A DNA stretch of 56,161 nt from Butyrivibrio sp. YAB3001 (lineage in GTDB: Bacteria > Bacillota > Clostridia > Lachnospirales > Lachnospiraceae): contig NZ_FOKR01000025.1 in assembly GCF_900112195.1 (NCBI RefSeq), positions 1-56,161 on the forward strand, given 5' to 3'. Both the position numbers and the translations under genes were made by a program. The notes below the pieces were generated by a model. It made no database searches. It was not told the origin of the DNA and saw only the letters and a program-made list of their open reading frames with translations. The stretch's first letter is position 1; the number at the start of each line of letters is the position of its first letter. Shown here piece after piece: positions 1 to 7,694 of this stretch.

Positions 1-100
1 TACCTCTCCGGATTTTTTTATTACAATGAGGTTGCTATTTATCAGGTTCTTCCGTATCATAGCATTGTGTGATGTATATCAGTATTGATTACATGCATAG

Positions 101-142
101 GAGGAAGAGCGTGTCTTGCAGGATGTGGCTCTTCCTCTTTGT
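101..142 (+). terminator. Rho-independent terminator
   Basis: A perfect 10-bp stem (GAGGAAGAGC at 101-110 with its complement at 128-137) is followed by TTTGTTTT. It probably ends a transcript that enters from left of the window, because no complete gene precedes it here. Confidence 0.7.
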
Positions 143-269
143 TTTATAGGAAACTACTATCTTAAGTATACGAAAAAAGAGTGCTGTAATACACAGCACT
201 TTGATATAGATAAAAAACAGATATTCAGAAATTAATTCACCGCTTATTTGCGGTCGGATAGAATGCTAA

Positions 270-431
270 AATGCGGGACTACAATACAGTAAGCCGGTAG
301 TAATTAACGGCAACAGTTATATTGACGAAGAATTTGCTCATCATTATGCTTTGAAAAAGTCCAGTCAGATTACTGATGAGGATAGGCAAAACATATATCG
401 CAAGATGAGAGAATTCCTATCTTCAAATTGA
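270..431 (+). pseudogene. Possible 3' gene remnant, unknown family
   Basis: An open stretch without a usable start codon reads as a protein-like tail of about 53 residues ending in TGA. It is rich in charged residues (for example the segment SYIDEEFAHHYALKK and the end KMREFLSSN). There is no ribosome binding site and no ATG in frame, so if it is protein-derived it is the C-terminal relic of a deleted gene. I do not recognise the family. Chance openness cannot be excluded at this length. Confidence 0.25.
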
Positions 432-440
432 TAGTATTAC

Positions 441-468
441 CGGTGCCAAAACGGTGCCATGCGGTGCC
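441..468. repeat. Three CGGTGCC direct repeats
   Basis: CGGTGCC occurs at 441-447, 452-458 and 462-468, spaced 11 and 10 bp, about one helical turn. The repeats lie just after the gene relic in otherwise gene-free DNA. They could be a protein-binding site or a relic of an integration site. Nothing else in 432-650 is interpretable. Confidence 0.4.
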
Positions 469-650
469 GCAAATAAAAATACAGAATAGAAAACCGCGTA
501 TTTAAGCCATTTCAAAAATGGCATAACATGAGAAAAACGCATAAAAACGTTATCGTAGCAACGTGAAGGTGGACGTACAGTTGGATCAGGTAAGGTTGCT
601 ACAATCGTAGAGTAATCGTTACTGAAGTGGTTCAAACACAGTAAATATAA

Positions 651-681
651 GGCTTCCGAGATTTTTCTCGGAAGCCTTTTT
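651..681 (+). terminator. Rho-independent terminator
   Basis: GGCTTCCGAG at 651-660 pairs perfectly with 667-676 across a 6-nt loop and is followed by TTTTT. No intact gene lies directly upstream on this strand, so it probably served a gene now lost from 270-650, or a short untranslated RNA. Confidence 0.7.
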
Positions 682-770
682 ACATGCAATATTCGGAAAC
701 AAAATATAGATAATAAGTTTCTGGTACCTTTTTTATGACTCCGGTACCAGTGACATAAATAGTGATGTCT

Positions 771-1019
771 TTACCAGCCTTTTATATTTCTTACATCTTC
801 AGCTCTTTTAGGATCTTTATGAATCTTTAGCATAGTTTCAATTATATCAACAACGGCTTTTCGCCCTTCATCATCCAGCTGATAAAAAGAAGTGCAAATA
901 TGATCCAGATCAGGCATTGCATTTTTGCCATACAGTTTCATAAGAGGATACATTGAGTATAGCAAATATGTTTTAACACGAGATGCATCAAGGATACCGG
1001 TAGGATCCTTAACTGTCAT
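771..1019 (-). CDS. Small hypothetical protein, probable truncated C-terminal domain
   Basis: This 82-residue ORF has real-protein composition: a helical N-terminal half, then FYQLDDEGRKAVVDIIETML, which resembles the 'LDEEG-hydrophobic' helix found at the C-terminus of many Lachnospiraceae XRE-type regulators. The frame stays open upstream of the ATG to about 1061 (reading SGELTEDEIY) and then meets a stop. The visible start may therefore be internal to a gene whose DNA-binding N-terminus is gone. The break lies against the truncated C39-like gene on the other strand, suggesting a single deletion joined two 5'-truncated genes head to head. No good ribosome binding site was seen. Confidence 0.4.
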   Translation of the reverse strand: MTVKDPTGILDASRVKTYLLYSMYPLMKLYGKNAMPDLDHICTSFYQLDDEGRKAVVDIIETMLKIHKDPKRAEDVRNIKGW

Positions 1020-1049
1020 GTATATTTCATCTTCTGTAAGTTCACCTGA

Positions 1050-1571
1050 AAAAGGGCTGTATTAGAGGTAATAACCCAGGATGTTTCCTGTGGTTATGCT
1101 TGTATTGAGATGTTTTCTGCATGGAATGGGAGACATCTGACAGAAGAGGATCTGTACAATGAATATGGCAAGGGCATAACCTCAACAGGAGATAAGTTCT
1201 GCGAAGAAATGAACATGCGCTTTCCGGAGTACACTACGTCCATCCATAAATACATGTCAAACACGGAACTGATAGATGCAGCTTATGAAAATCTGGCAAG
1301 AGGAGTACCTGTGCCATTTGAGTGGGCAGCTAAGTATGGTGATGTGTGGACTCTTCATTATTCCCTGCTTGTTGGGATGGATATTCCTAATGACAAGATA
1401 ACTGTAGCAAATCCTTATGGTTATGTTGAAGAGTTATCTGTAGATGAATTTTTACAGCGCACAAGTTTTGAAGCCTATGAGAATATGCCTTTTTATTTCA
1501 AATTGGCATTTGCTATAGGGATGTTTGAGAAGAATACAATCTTTACTGTTCACGGATTGAACGAGAACTAA
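1050..1571 (+). pseudogene. C39-like cysteine peptidase family protein, N-terminally truncated
   Basis: The frame reads as the peptidase C39-like (Pfam Peptidase_C39_2 type) fold. A catalytic-cysteine segment DVSCGYACIEMF is encoded at about 1080-1115. A histidine motif (TLHYSLLVGMD) and an NPYG segment follow at the expected distance. The first ATG (1110) lies after the cysteine, and no ATG, GTG or TTG start with a ribosome binding site exists between the upstream stop at 1047 and the cysteine. The gene therefore appears to have lost its 5' end. If translated from 1110 the 153-residue product would lack the nucleophile. The frame is otherwise intact to its stop, so the loss may be recent. 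Confidence 0.65.
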
Positions 1572-1835
1572 ATAACTTCCAGTAGTCGGGAATACAATGT
1601 ATGAAAAAAGACAGCGCAAGAAGCTGGAAGAGAAAATAAGTAACTAATGATTTTAGAATATATTTATTGGCTCTTTAGGTTGGATTTAGTTAACGGATAT
1701 ATCATGAGAATGTAAACTGAAGAACAGAACTCTTAGAAATTCTGGAAACAGGCTTACTGCGAATGGTAGCTCGCAATATAAAATACTCCAAAACTTTTAT
1801 GATAAACAGGAACAGATATATGGAGGAATTTTATA

Positions 1836-3101
1836 ATGTTCAAGAGATTAGCAACTATTTTGACAACATGTGCGATAACCGTATCTGCAGTTGCTTGTGG
1901 AAGCCAGGCACAGCAAGCAGATAGTACCCAGACCGTATCATCGGAAAGCACCCAGGAAGCAAGTGATTCATCTGAAGAGGTAAAAGAAGAAGCTTCAGAT
2001 TCTGCTGCAGAAACTGAAACAACTACAGATACCGGTTCTACGCTAGAGCTGGGACTTGTCAGTAACACGCTTGCGGAAGATGAAGAGGGTCTTGTGGAGA
2101 CATATACAGATCTTTTTGACCAGCTCACTTATACTGATGAGGAGACAGGTCTTTCTATAACTTATAATCTGTATCTTCCTGAAGGATATGATGAAAATGC
2201 AGAATATCCAATGGTTGTGTTTATAGGTGATTCAACAACTGCAGGAACTGATGCGGAGTATTCACTTACACAGGGGCTTGGTGGTCTTGTATGGGCAACA
2301 TCAGAATGGCAGTCAGTATATCCGACCATAGTAGCTGTACCAACATATCCTGAAACAATTCTTGATGACCATGATGGATATAGTACAACAGAATATGTTG
2401 AACTCACCAAGAGATTTATTGATTACATGTCAGATGAGTACGCAGTAGATACTGATAGAATCTATGGAACAGGTCAGTCCATGGGATGCATGACGACACT
2501 CATACTTGCATCGGAATACCCGGATTTATATGCTGCGTGTATGTTTGTTGATGGTCAGTGGGATACGGAACTTCTTTCAAATCTGGAGGGGCAGACCTTT
2601 GTTTATTTTGCAGCTGAAGATGATACGAGTGCATGGACCGGAGCACAGGACCTTATGGGCAGATATGATGCAGATGGTGTCACTTACACATATGCACAAT
2701 GGGACGGAACATGGTCGGCAGATGAGCTTTCATCAGCTGCATCAGAATCATTCAGTGGAGAAGCTACAGGAGCATACTTCATATCCTGGAAAACAGGAAC
2801 GATTGATGCAGGAACAGGCAATTCACCTATGGGCGGTGGAAATGGCAGCTTGGGCGAAAGAGGAAACGGCGGGCAGATGAGTCATTCTGAAGAAGGAGGC
2901 CTTTCAAATCCCGAGGCTGCTACAGACGCTTCTTCAGATGTAAGTGAAGATAAGCCGGCAATGGAAATGACCGGCGAGAAGCCTCAAGGAATGATGGGCG
3001 GAAATGGTGGAGGCGCCGGAGGCGGAGCTACATACCATATGGCTTCATTTGATTACGCCTATAACTGTATAGCAGTTATGGAATGGTTGTTCCAGCAGTA
3101 A
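1836..3101 (+). CDS. Secreted alpha/beta-hydrolase esterase lipoprotein
   Basis: The N-terminus is a lipoprotein signal peptide with lipobox Ala-Val-Ala-Cys (Cys21), followed by a Ser/Thr/Glu-rich linker to about residue 70. The core is an alpha/beta hydrolase of the predicted-peptidase/PHB-depolymerase-like esterase group, with nucleophile elbow GQSMG (Ser215). The C-terminal motif THMASFDYAYN-like, ending in a WLF helix, probably supplies the catalytic His401. A Gly/Met/Ser-rich low-complexity stretch (about residues 328-399) is inserted just before that histidine, which is unusual. The start follows a strong GGAGG site (1821). It probably acts at the cell surface on esterified plant polymer or oligosaccharide; the substrate cannot be deduced. 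It is followed by the hairpin element at 3107. Confidence 0.8.
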   Translation: MFKRLATILTTCAITVSAVACGSQAQQADSTQTVSSESTQEASDSSEEVKEEASDSAAETETTTDTGSTLELGLVSNTLAEDEEGLVETYTDLFDQLTYTDEETGLSITYNLYLPEGYDENAEYPMVVFIGDSTTAGTDAEYSLTQGLGGLVWATSEWQSVYPTIVAVPTYPETILDDHDGYSTTEYVELTKRFIDYMSDEYAVDTDRIYGTGQSMGCMTTLILASEYPDLYAACMFVDGQWDTELLSNLEGQTFVYFAAEDDTSAWTGAQDLMGRYDADGVTYTYAQWDGTWSADELSSAASESFSGEATGAYFISWKTGTIDAGTGNSPMGGGNGSLGERGNGGQMSHSEEGGLSNPEAATDASSDVSEDKPAMEMTGEKPQGMMGGNGGGAGGGATYHMASFDYAYNCIAVMEWLFQQ

Positions 3102-3106
3102 GAAAG

Positions 3107-3394
3107 CATGACTTCTTAGATGAAATTACAGAAATCCGCACTAGCTGCGGATTTCGTGAGAACATGATACGAGAGGCAAATAGGCCCTTCGACGAAGTCG
3201 ACTTTTAATGGCCTATTTGCGGCATTCTTGAATCTCTGATTCAAGAATGTATGATATCTTAAACTAAATTACAGAAATCCGCATTTACTGCGGATTTCGT
3301 GAGAATATGATTCAAGAGGCAAACAAGCCCTCGACGATAGTCGACTTAAAATGGCTTGTTTGCTGACATTTTGGAATCTTTATCCAAAATGTCA
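3107..3394 (+). repeat. Tandem multi-hairpin element (two ~142-bp units) with compensatory changes
   Basis: Each unit holds three hairpins. Unit 1: 3131-3140/3146-3155, 3176-3186/3210-3220 (with an inner TCGAC/GTCGA hairpin at 3189-3201) and 3223-3234/3238-3249. Unit 2: 3274-3283/3289-3298, 3319-3329/3353-3363 (inner 3331-3335/3340-3344) and 3364-3375/3383-3394. The second stem reads GCAAATAGGCC in unit 1 and GCAAACAAGCC in unit 2, and both partners change together. The third stem differs almost completely, again with pairing kept. The single-stranded joints and the inner TCGAC loop are conserved. A partial third unit (ATTACAG plus a hairpin) follows at 3415. This pattern implies selection on structure, in RNA or folded DNA. 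The strand is assumed from the flanking genes. Confidence 0.7.
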
Positions 3395-3418
3395 TAAGAA
3401 TTTAATACGGCACATTAC

Positions 3419-3450
3419 AGCAGCTATGGAGAAATCTGTAGCTGCTTTTA
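3419..3450 (+). terminator. Terminator-like hairpin
   Basis: AGCAGCTA (3419-3426) pairs with TAGCTGCT (3439-3446), followed by TTTA. It is preceded by ATTACAG, the same joint that precedes the first hairpin of each upstream repeat unit, so it may be the degenerate third unit of that element acting as its terminator. Confidence 0.5.
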
Positions 3451-3513
3451 TTAAGTAAGGTAAATTGTGATATCATTTTAGTATGAGTCTACAGGTGTTA
3501 GGAGTGCTTTGCT

Positions 3514-4092
3514 ATGAACAAGAATGAGAGCAAGTATTTTAAGTCAGCGGAAAAAATGCATACAGCGTTACTGACACTTCTTGACAGTAAAGATTTTGAA
3601 CTTATTTCTGTTAAGGAGATATGTGAAACCGCTGGCGTTAACAGATCCACCTTTTATCTTCATTATGATAATGTAAATGATCTTCTGCATGAAACGGTGG
3701 AAGCTGTATATAAAGATTTCTTTGGGCGCTTTGGTGCTGAGGGGCCTGGAGCACTTGATATTGATGAAAAAAATGAGGATGAGTTGTTCCTTGTAACACC
3801 CAAGTATCTGATGCCATATCTGGATTTTGTGGAAGAGAACCGCAAGCTCTTTTATCTGATGTATGAAAAGAACGAGATGATGGGCGCAGAAAAGACCTAT
3901 GAAACCTGGTTTAAAACAGTATTCGGCCCCATTCTTACAAGGTTTGGAGTTCCCCAAAAAGAACAGCCACTTATCATGGTCTTTTATCTTAAGGGCATTA
4001 TCGGAGTTGTCACTGAGTGGGTACGAGGTGGATGCACCGAGTCAAAAGATGAGATCATAAGCGTCATACAGAAGTGTATCATCAAGCCATAA
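3514..4092 (+). CDS. TetR/AcrR-family transcriptional regulator
   Basis: This 192-residue protein has an N-terminal TetR helix-turn-helix: helix 1 starts around residue 10, and the recognition region VKEICETAGVNRSTFYLHY lies at about 30-50. An all-helical ligand-binding and dimerisation domain follows. AGGAG lies before the ATG. It is transcribed towards the damaged oxidoreductase cluster at 4276-5578, and two near-palindromic sites lie in the gap (4121-4190), so it is probably the regulator of that cluster. Small TetR proteins beside SDR and epimerase genes are common in Clostridia. The ligand is unknown. Confidence 0.9.
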   Translation: MNKNESKYFKSAEKMHTALLTLLDSKDFELISVKEICETAGVNRSTFYLHYDNVNDLLHETVEAVYKDFFGRFGAEGPGALDIDEKNEDELFLVTPKYLMPYLDFVEENRKLFYLMYEKNEMMGAEKTYETWFKTVFGPILTRFGVPQKEQPLIMVFYLKGIIGVVTEWVRGGCTESKDEIISVIQKCIIKP

Positions 4093-4120
4093 CGCAGTAA
4101 AAACACTATATCGAATTTAC

Positions 4121-4146
4121 AAATCAACACTTTTTACAAAACGTGT
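4121..4146. promoter_or_regulatory. Candidate TetR operator, copy 1
   Basis: AAATCAACACTTTTTACAAA continues to ACGTGT at 4146 and is a direct repeat of 4164-4189 with few differences. It keeps the partial dyad ACAC...GTGT. It lies 43 bp (about four helical turns) upstream of copy 2. Confidence 0.55.
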
Positions 4147-4163
4147 CGGGACCTGTACTCCAG

Positions 4164-4190
4164 AAATCAACACATTTTGCAAAACGTGTT
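4164..4190. promoter_or_regulatory. Candidate TetR operator, copy 2
   Basis: AACACATTTTGC then AAAACGTGTT (4169-4190) is a 22-bp palindrome with only one mismatched base pair (20 of 22 positions symmetric). It abuts the -35 region of the promoter before the epimerase remnant, a position suited to repression by the TetR protein encoded just upstream. Confidence 0.6.
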
Positions 4191-4192
4191 GT

Positions 4193-4220
4193 TCTTTTTG
4201 TGTGCTCATTTTCCTATAAT
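4193..4220 (+). promoter_or_regulatory. Promoter of the 4276 cluster
   Basis: A perfect TATAAT lies at 4215-4220. A weak -35 (TTCTTT at 4193-4198, 16-bp spacing) lies directly after the second candidate operator. The first gene starts 55 bp downstream. Confidence 0.55.
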
Positions 4221-4275
4221 GACTTCAAGCTCAAAGCAAAGAGCAAAAAATTGAGAATAAGAAAGGAAAAGATAA

Positions 4276-4614
4276 ATGAGCAAAACAAATAAGATGTATC
4301 TGGTAACAGGAGCAGCAGGATTTCTTGGAAGCACAGTCTGCAGAAAGCTTGTTTCAGAGGAGAGCGGTTGCAAGCAGATGAAGTTCTTTTTACCAATATC
4401 AGTAGCAAACCTGATTGCCGGGGTACTTGAGAAAAAGGCTAAGAAGACTGGAGAAAAGCCTCTTATGACAACATTTTCCGTTTACAACCTTGCAAGAAAC
4501 AACCGATTTGATTCAAGTAAAGCAAGTAAGGATCTGGGTTATACCACAAGGCCATATAGAGAGACCATACGTGACGAGATCAGATGGCTAAAAGAAACAG
4601 GAAAGATCGCATAA
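4276..4614 (+). pseudogene. NAD-dependent epimerase/dehydratase, internally deleted
   Basis: Residues 1-24 are the start of an extended SDR (beta1 MYLVTGAAGFLGS with the nucleotide-binding GxxGxxG). The sequence then jumps, in frame, to the C-terminal end typical of these proteins: a helix leading to NRFDSSKASKDLGY and a final RDEIRWLKE helix. The product is 112 residues against about 320-340 for the family, so roughly 200 residues, including the YxxxK active site, are missing. The joint lies near 4348-4356. The ribosome binding site, start and stop are intact, so a short protein could still be made but would lack catalysis. It is the first of several damaged genes here. Confidence 0.75.
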
Positions 4615-4646
4615 AAAGACATTGAAGAAAAGGAGAAAAATAAACG

Positions 4647-5006
4647 ATGAACGATTTAGATAAGGTTTATGCAGAAAGTGTTGCAAAGGATTACATGCCA
4701 AAGGAAACAAATAAGGTAAGGCAGCTTAAAAAGCTTGATGAAAGAGCAAAGCTTCCGGCATTTATAACAGCCATGGCGCTTGGAATTATTGGGACTTTGA
4801 TCTTTGGAACAGGGATGTGCTTTGGACTTAGCGTCTTTGGAACAGGAGCAATTTTCATGGTCATTGGGGTGCTTCTTGGAATAGGAGGTGCTTCTGTCTG
4901 TATCATCAACTATCCTTTATACAAGAAGCTCCTTAAAAAGGGTAAGGAAAAATATGCCTTTGAAATTCTGGAACTTGCCAAAGAGATAACAGGAGAAGCA
5001 CAATGA
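4647..5006 (+). CDS. Small two-TM membrane protein, Lachnospiraceae conserved
   Basis: This 119-residue protein has a charged N-terminal helix (about 1-37), two membrane segments (about 38-58 and 64-88) separated by a Gly-rich turn, and a Lys/Glu-rich cytoplasmic tail. AGGAG precedes the ATG. Its stop overlaps the next start (ATGA). I recognise it only as a type often found beside TetR and SDR genes in clostridia; the function is unknown. It appears to be the one undamaged gene between two damaged oxidoreductases. Confidence 0.75.
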   Translation: MNDLDKVYAESVAKDYMPKETNKVRQLKKLDERAKLPAFITAMALGIIGTLIFGTGMCFGLSVFGTGAIFMVIGVLLGIGGASVCIINYPLYKKLLKKGKEKYAFEILELAKEITGEAQ

Positions 5007-5578
5007 AGCATACCAGTGCTACTTTCGGATTTGCCAAAAGTGTTATTGAAAAATCCGGGCATGTGGACTTCCTGATAAATAATGCACTTGCTGTAATGAA
5101 GGGGATTGATGAGTGTAGTTATGAGGAATTTCAGTACGCGTTGTCTGTTGGAGTTACAACCCCATTTTATCTGACCAAGCTTTTTATGCCGTATTTTGCA
5201 CAAGGAGCCTATGTAATAAACATTGCATCTTCAAGAGACTGGATGAGCCAGCCTCAGACAGAGAGCTATTCAGCCGCGAAAGGAGGTATGGCGGCTCTTA
5301 CTCACTCGATGGCAATAAGCCTTGCGGGTAAAGCAAGAGTTAACAGTATATCTCCGGGATGGATAAATGCTACGGATGATGAGATCGGTGGAGCAGATGC
5401 AGCTCAGCAGCCTGTGGGAAGAGTTGGAAAGCCTGAGGATATCGCAGAGATGGTGATGTTCCTGTGTTCCGATAAGGCAGGCTTTATTACTGGCGAGAAA
5501 TCTGCATAGACGGTGGAATGACAAAGCTAATGATATATCATGGCGAACATGGATGTACATATGGAAGTAAGGCGTGAT
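5003..5578 (+). pseudogene. Short-chain dehydrogenase (SDR), 5'-truncated and frameshifted
   Basis: The reading frame begins around where residue 75 of a classical SDR would be (DFLINNA, the NNA motif). It keeps catalytic SS...YSAAK and the PGW segment after beta6, but has no Rossmann GxxxGxG. Near 5500 a one-base loss converts the expected GENICIDGG ending into GEKSA-stop. In the next frame the sequence continues as ICIDGGMTKL and runs on to a TGA at about 5578. The start overlaps the upstream stop by 4 bp and has AGGAG, which is probably fortuitous after a deletion. It cannot bind NAD(P) as encoded. Confidence 0.75.
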
Positions 5579-5617
5579 AATGAATTTATAGGAAAATAAG
5601 AGTTGGGGGAATGTACT

Positions 5618-6451
5618 ATGAAGGTTGGATTGTCAGCTTGTTCGGATGGACATATAAAAGAATGGCAATATCAGATAGAGGAACTTGTTCAGGTTCTGGA
5701 TGGTTTTGGAATAGATGCGGTTCTTGCGCCTCATATTAAGGCTAAAGTGGATGCTTTTAGTGGTACAGATGAGGAAAGAGCTGCTGATCTCATGAACCTT
5801 TACGCGGATGAATCCATTGATGCAATATATGATATTTCCGGTGGAGATTTGGCAAATGGAGTTTTGAAGTATCTTGATTTTGATTTAATAGCTGGTTCAA
5901 ATAAAGTGTTTTGGGGCTATAGTGACCTGACCACAGTAATAAATGCAATTTATGCCATCACAGGCAAATCTTCAGTTTTATATCAGGTAAAGAACATGGT
6001 GTATTCGAAGGCAGAACTGCAGAGAAAAAGATTTGCCGATTATTTGAAAGGAAATACCTCATCATTATTTGACTTGAATTATGATTTTCTTCAGGGAGAA
6101 CATATGGAGGGAGTAGTGGTTGGAGGCAATATCCGTTGCTTTACCAAACTTGCCGGAACTAAGTATTGGCCTGATTTGAACGGAAAGATACTTCTTCTGG
6201 AAGCTCTGGGTGGAGGTTCAGGATAGATAGCAACACTTTTTACACAACTTGATCAGATGGGAGTTTTTGATAAGGTAACGGGAGTACTGCTTGGAACGTT
6301 TACCAATTATGAAAAAGAGGATTATAAACTGACTGTATATGATCTGCTTAAAATACATATTTCAGATACATTACCGGTTGCATGTACAAAAGAAATCGGA
6401 CATGGTCATGAGTCAAAGGCTATAGTGATTGGGGAAAAATTAACGCTGTGA
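5618..6451 (+). pseudogene. LD-carboxypeptidase family S66, interrupted by in-frame TAG
   Basis: The frame encodes an S66 (LdcA-like) peptidase. It has an N-terminal sandwich domain, nucleophile motif WGYSDLT, the LLLEALGGG segment that carries the catalytic glutamate, and IGHGHES with the histidine near the C-terminus. A TAG at 6224-6226 interrupts it after GGGSG, and the same frame continues without shift as IATLFTQLDQMGVFDKV to the stop at 6451. The full reading would be about 277 residues, slightly short of LdcA. The start ATG follows GGGGGA, which excludes the upstream TTG at 5603. This is a single nonsense mutation unless the stop is read through. The peptide released before the stop would lack the histidine. 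Confidence 0.8.
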
Positions 6452-6517
6452 AAGAATGTTAGGTAAAGTATAAGGGGATATTTGTTGAGTAATCTTAACA
6501 AAACTAGATTTTATGCG

Positions 6518-6550
6518 GCTTTCAGTATTTTTCTGGAAGCTCTTTTTATT
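6518..6550 (+). terminator. Terminator-like hairpin
   Basis: GCTTTCAG (6518-6525) pairs with CTGGAAGC (6533-6540), followed by TCTTTTTATT. It separates the damaged LD-carboxypeptidase from the phospholipid operon. Confidence 0.65.
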
Positions 6551-6650
6551 ATATACAATCTTGCAAAAAATGGTCATTGTCCCTAATTTATGTTAAAATA
6601 GTTCGTCGCAACAATGAGGACAAAATCGGAGTAGAAATTAAAAATTTAAA

Positions 6651-7694
6651 ATGCAGTACAAAAGGAAAATACATAAAAATATTATATGGACAATTGTTTC
6701 TTTGATTCTTGCGGTATCAACTATTCGCTTGGTGCTTAAGGAAGGAAATAATATATCTCTTAGAGAACTAACTACAGTTATCAGTTCTTCAAATAAAATA
6801 TTTCTTATACTTGGTGCTATATCATCATTAATGTATGTGTGGTTTGAGGGAGTTGCTATTTGCTCTATCCTTAAATCTACAGAATATCGTCAAAGTAAAG
6901 TAAAGGGGTTATTGTATAGTACATCAGACATTTATTTTTCAGCGATTACACCGTCGGCTTCTGGTGGTCAGCCAGCTAGTGCTTATTTTATGATAAAAGA
7001 TGGTATTCCTGCGGGGATTGCAACAGCGACGCTTATTCTAAATATTATGATGTATACAATATCGATATTGGTTTTAGGTATTGTTTCTGTAATCATTAGT
7101 CCAAATGCTTTTTGGGGGTTTAGTGGATTTGCCAGATTTCTTATTTATCTTGGCTTTACTATACTTTCAGTTCTTGCTTTCTTTTTCTATGCATTATTAA
7201 AGAAGGAAAAACTGATTTTTAATCCTCTAAAAAAGATGATATTCTTTCTATACAATAAAAAAATAATTAATGAGAAGGACAAAAAGCTTTCGAAACTTGA
7301 AAAAATAAGAAATGACTATACAGTCTGTTCATCTCTTATTTCTGGAAAGAAACGTGTACTGGTTAGTTCTTTTATCTGGAATTTTATTCAAAGAACATCA
7401 CAAATGATAGTGCCTATGTTGATATATGCATCTCTTGGCGGCAATAAAGTGGCGATGGCCACGGTTTTTTCAAAACAATGTCTTACAACTATAGGCTATA
7501 ATTTTATTCCGATTCCGGGTGGTATGGGAATAGCAGATTATCTTATGATAGACAGTTTTATTGAAGTGATGGGGGAACAGATGGCATATAATGTTGAACT
7601 TATAAGTAGAGGGATGACCTTTTACATATGTGTATTTATTAGTGGTATAACTATTTTAGTAGGATATATGGTTAGGAGGAATAGAAAAAAATGA
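6651..7694 (+). CDS. LPG_synthase_TM/UPF0104-family integral membrane protein (putative lipid flippase)
   Basis: This 347-residue polytopic protein has about eight hydrophobic segments. It carries the family signature SAITPSASGGQPASAYFMIKDG (about residues 100-121, shown here only in part: SAITPSASGGQP) and, near the C-terminus, IPIPGGMGIADYLMI. This is the transmembrane (flippase-like) domain found in MprF without the soluble aminoacyl transferase domain. Its stop overlaps the start of a phosphatidylserine synthase gene by 4 bp, so a role in moving or handling phospholipid made by this operon is a reasonable inference. Confidence 0.8.
   Translation: MQYKRKIHKNIIWTIVSLILAVSTIRLVLKEGNNISLRELTTVISSSNKIFLILGAISSLMYVWFEGVAICSILKSTEYRQSKVKGLLYSTSDIYFSAITPSASGGQPASAYFMIKDGIPAGIATATLILNIMMYTISILVLGIVSVIISPNAFWGFSGFARFLIYLGFTILSVLAFFFYALLKKEKLIFNPLKKMIFFLYNKKIINEKDKKLSKLEKIRNDYTVCSSLISGKKRVLVSSFIWNFIQRTSQMIVPMLIYASLGGNKVAMATVFSKQCLTTIGYNFIPIPGGMGIADYLMIDSFIEVMGEQMAYNVELISRGMTFYICVFISGITILVGYMVRRNRKK

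Noticed and set aside
441..468. CRISPR-like repeats
   Set aside because: Three 7-bp repeats at helical spacing are too short and too closely spaced for a CRISPR array.
423..689. 88-codon minus-strand ORF
   Set aside because: It overlaps a strong plus-strand terminator and repeats, has no ribosome binding site and low-complexity composition, so it is a chance open frame.
1754..2128. 124-codon minus-strand Ser/Val-rich ORF
   Set aside because: It is the antisense shadow of the esterase signal peptide and its Ser/Thr/Glu-rich linker.
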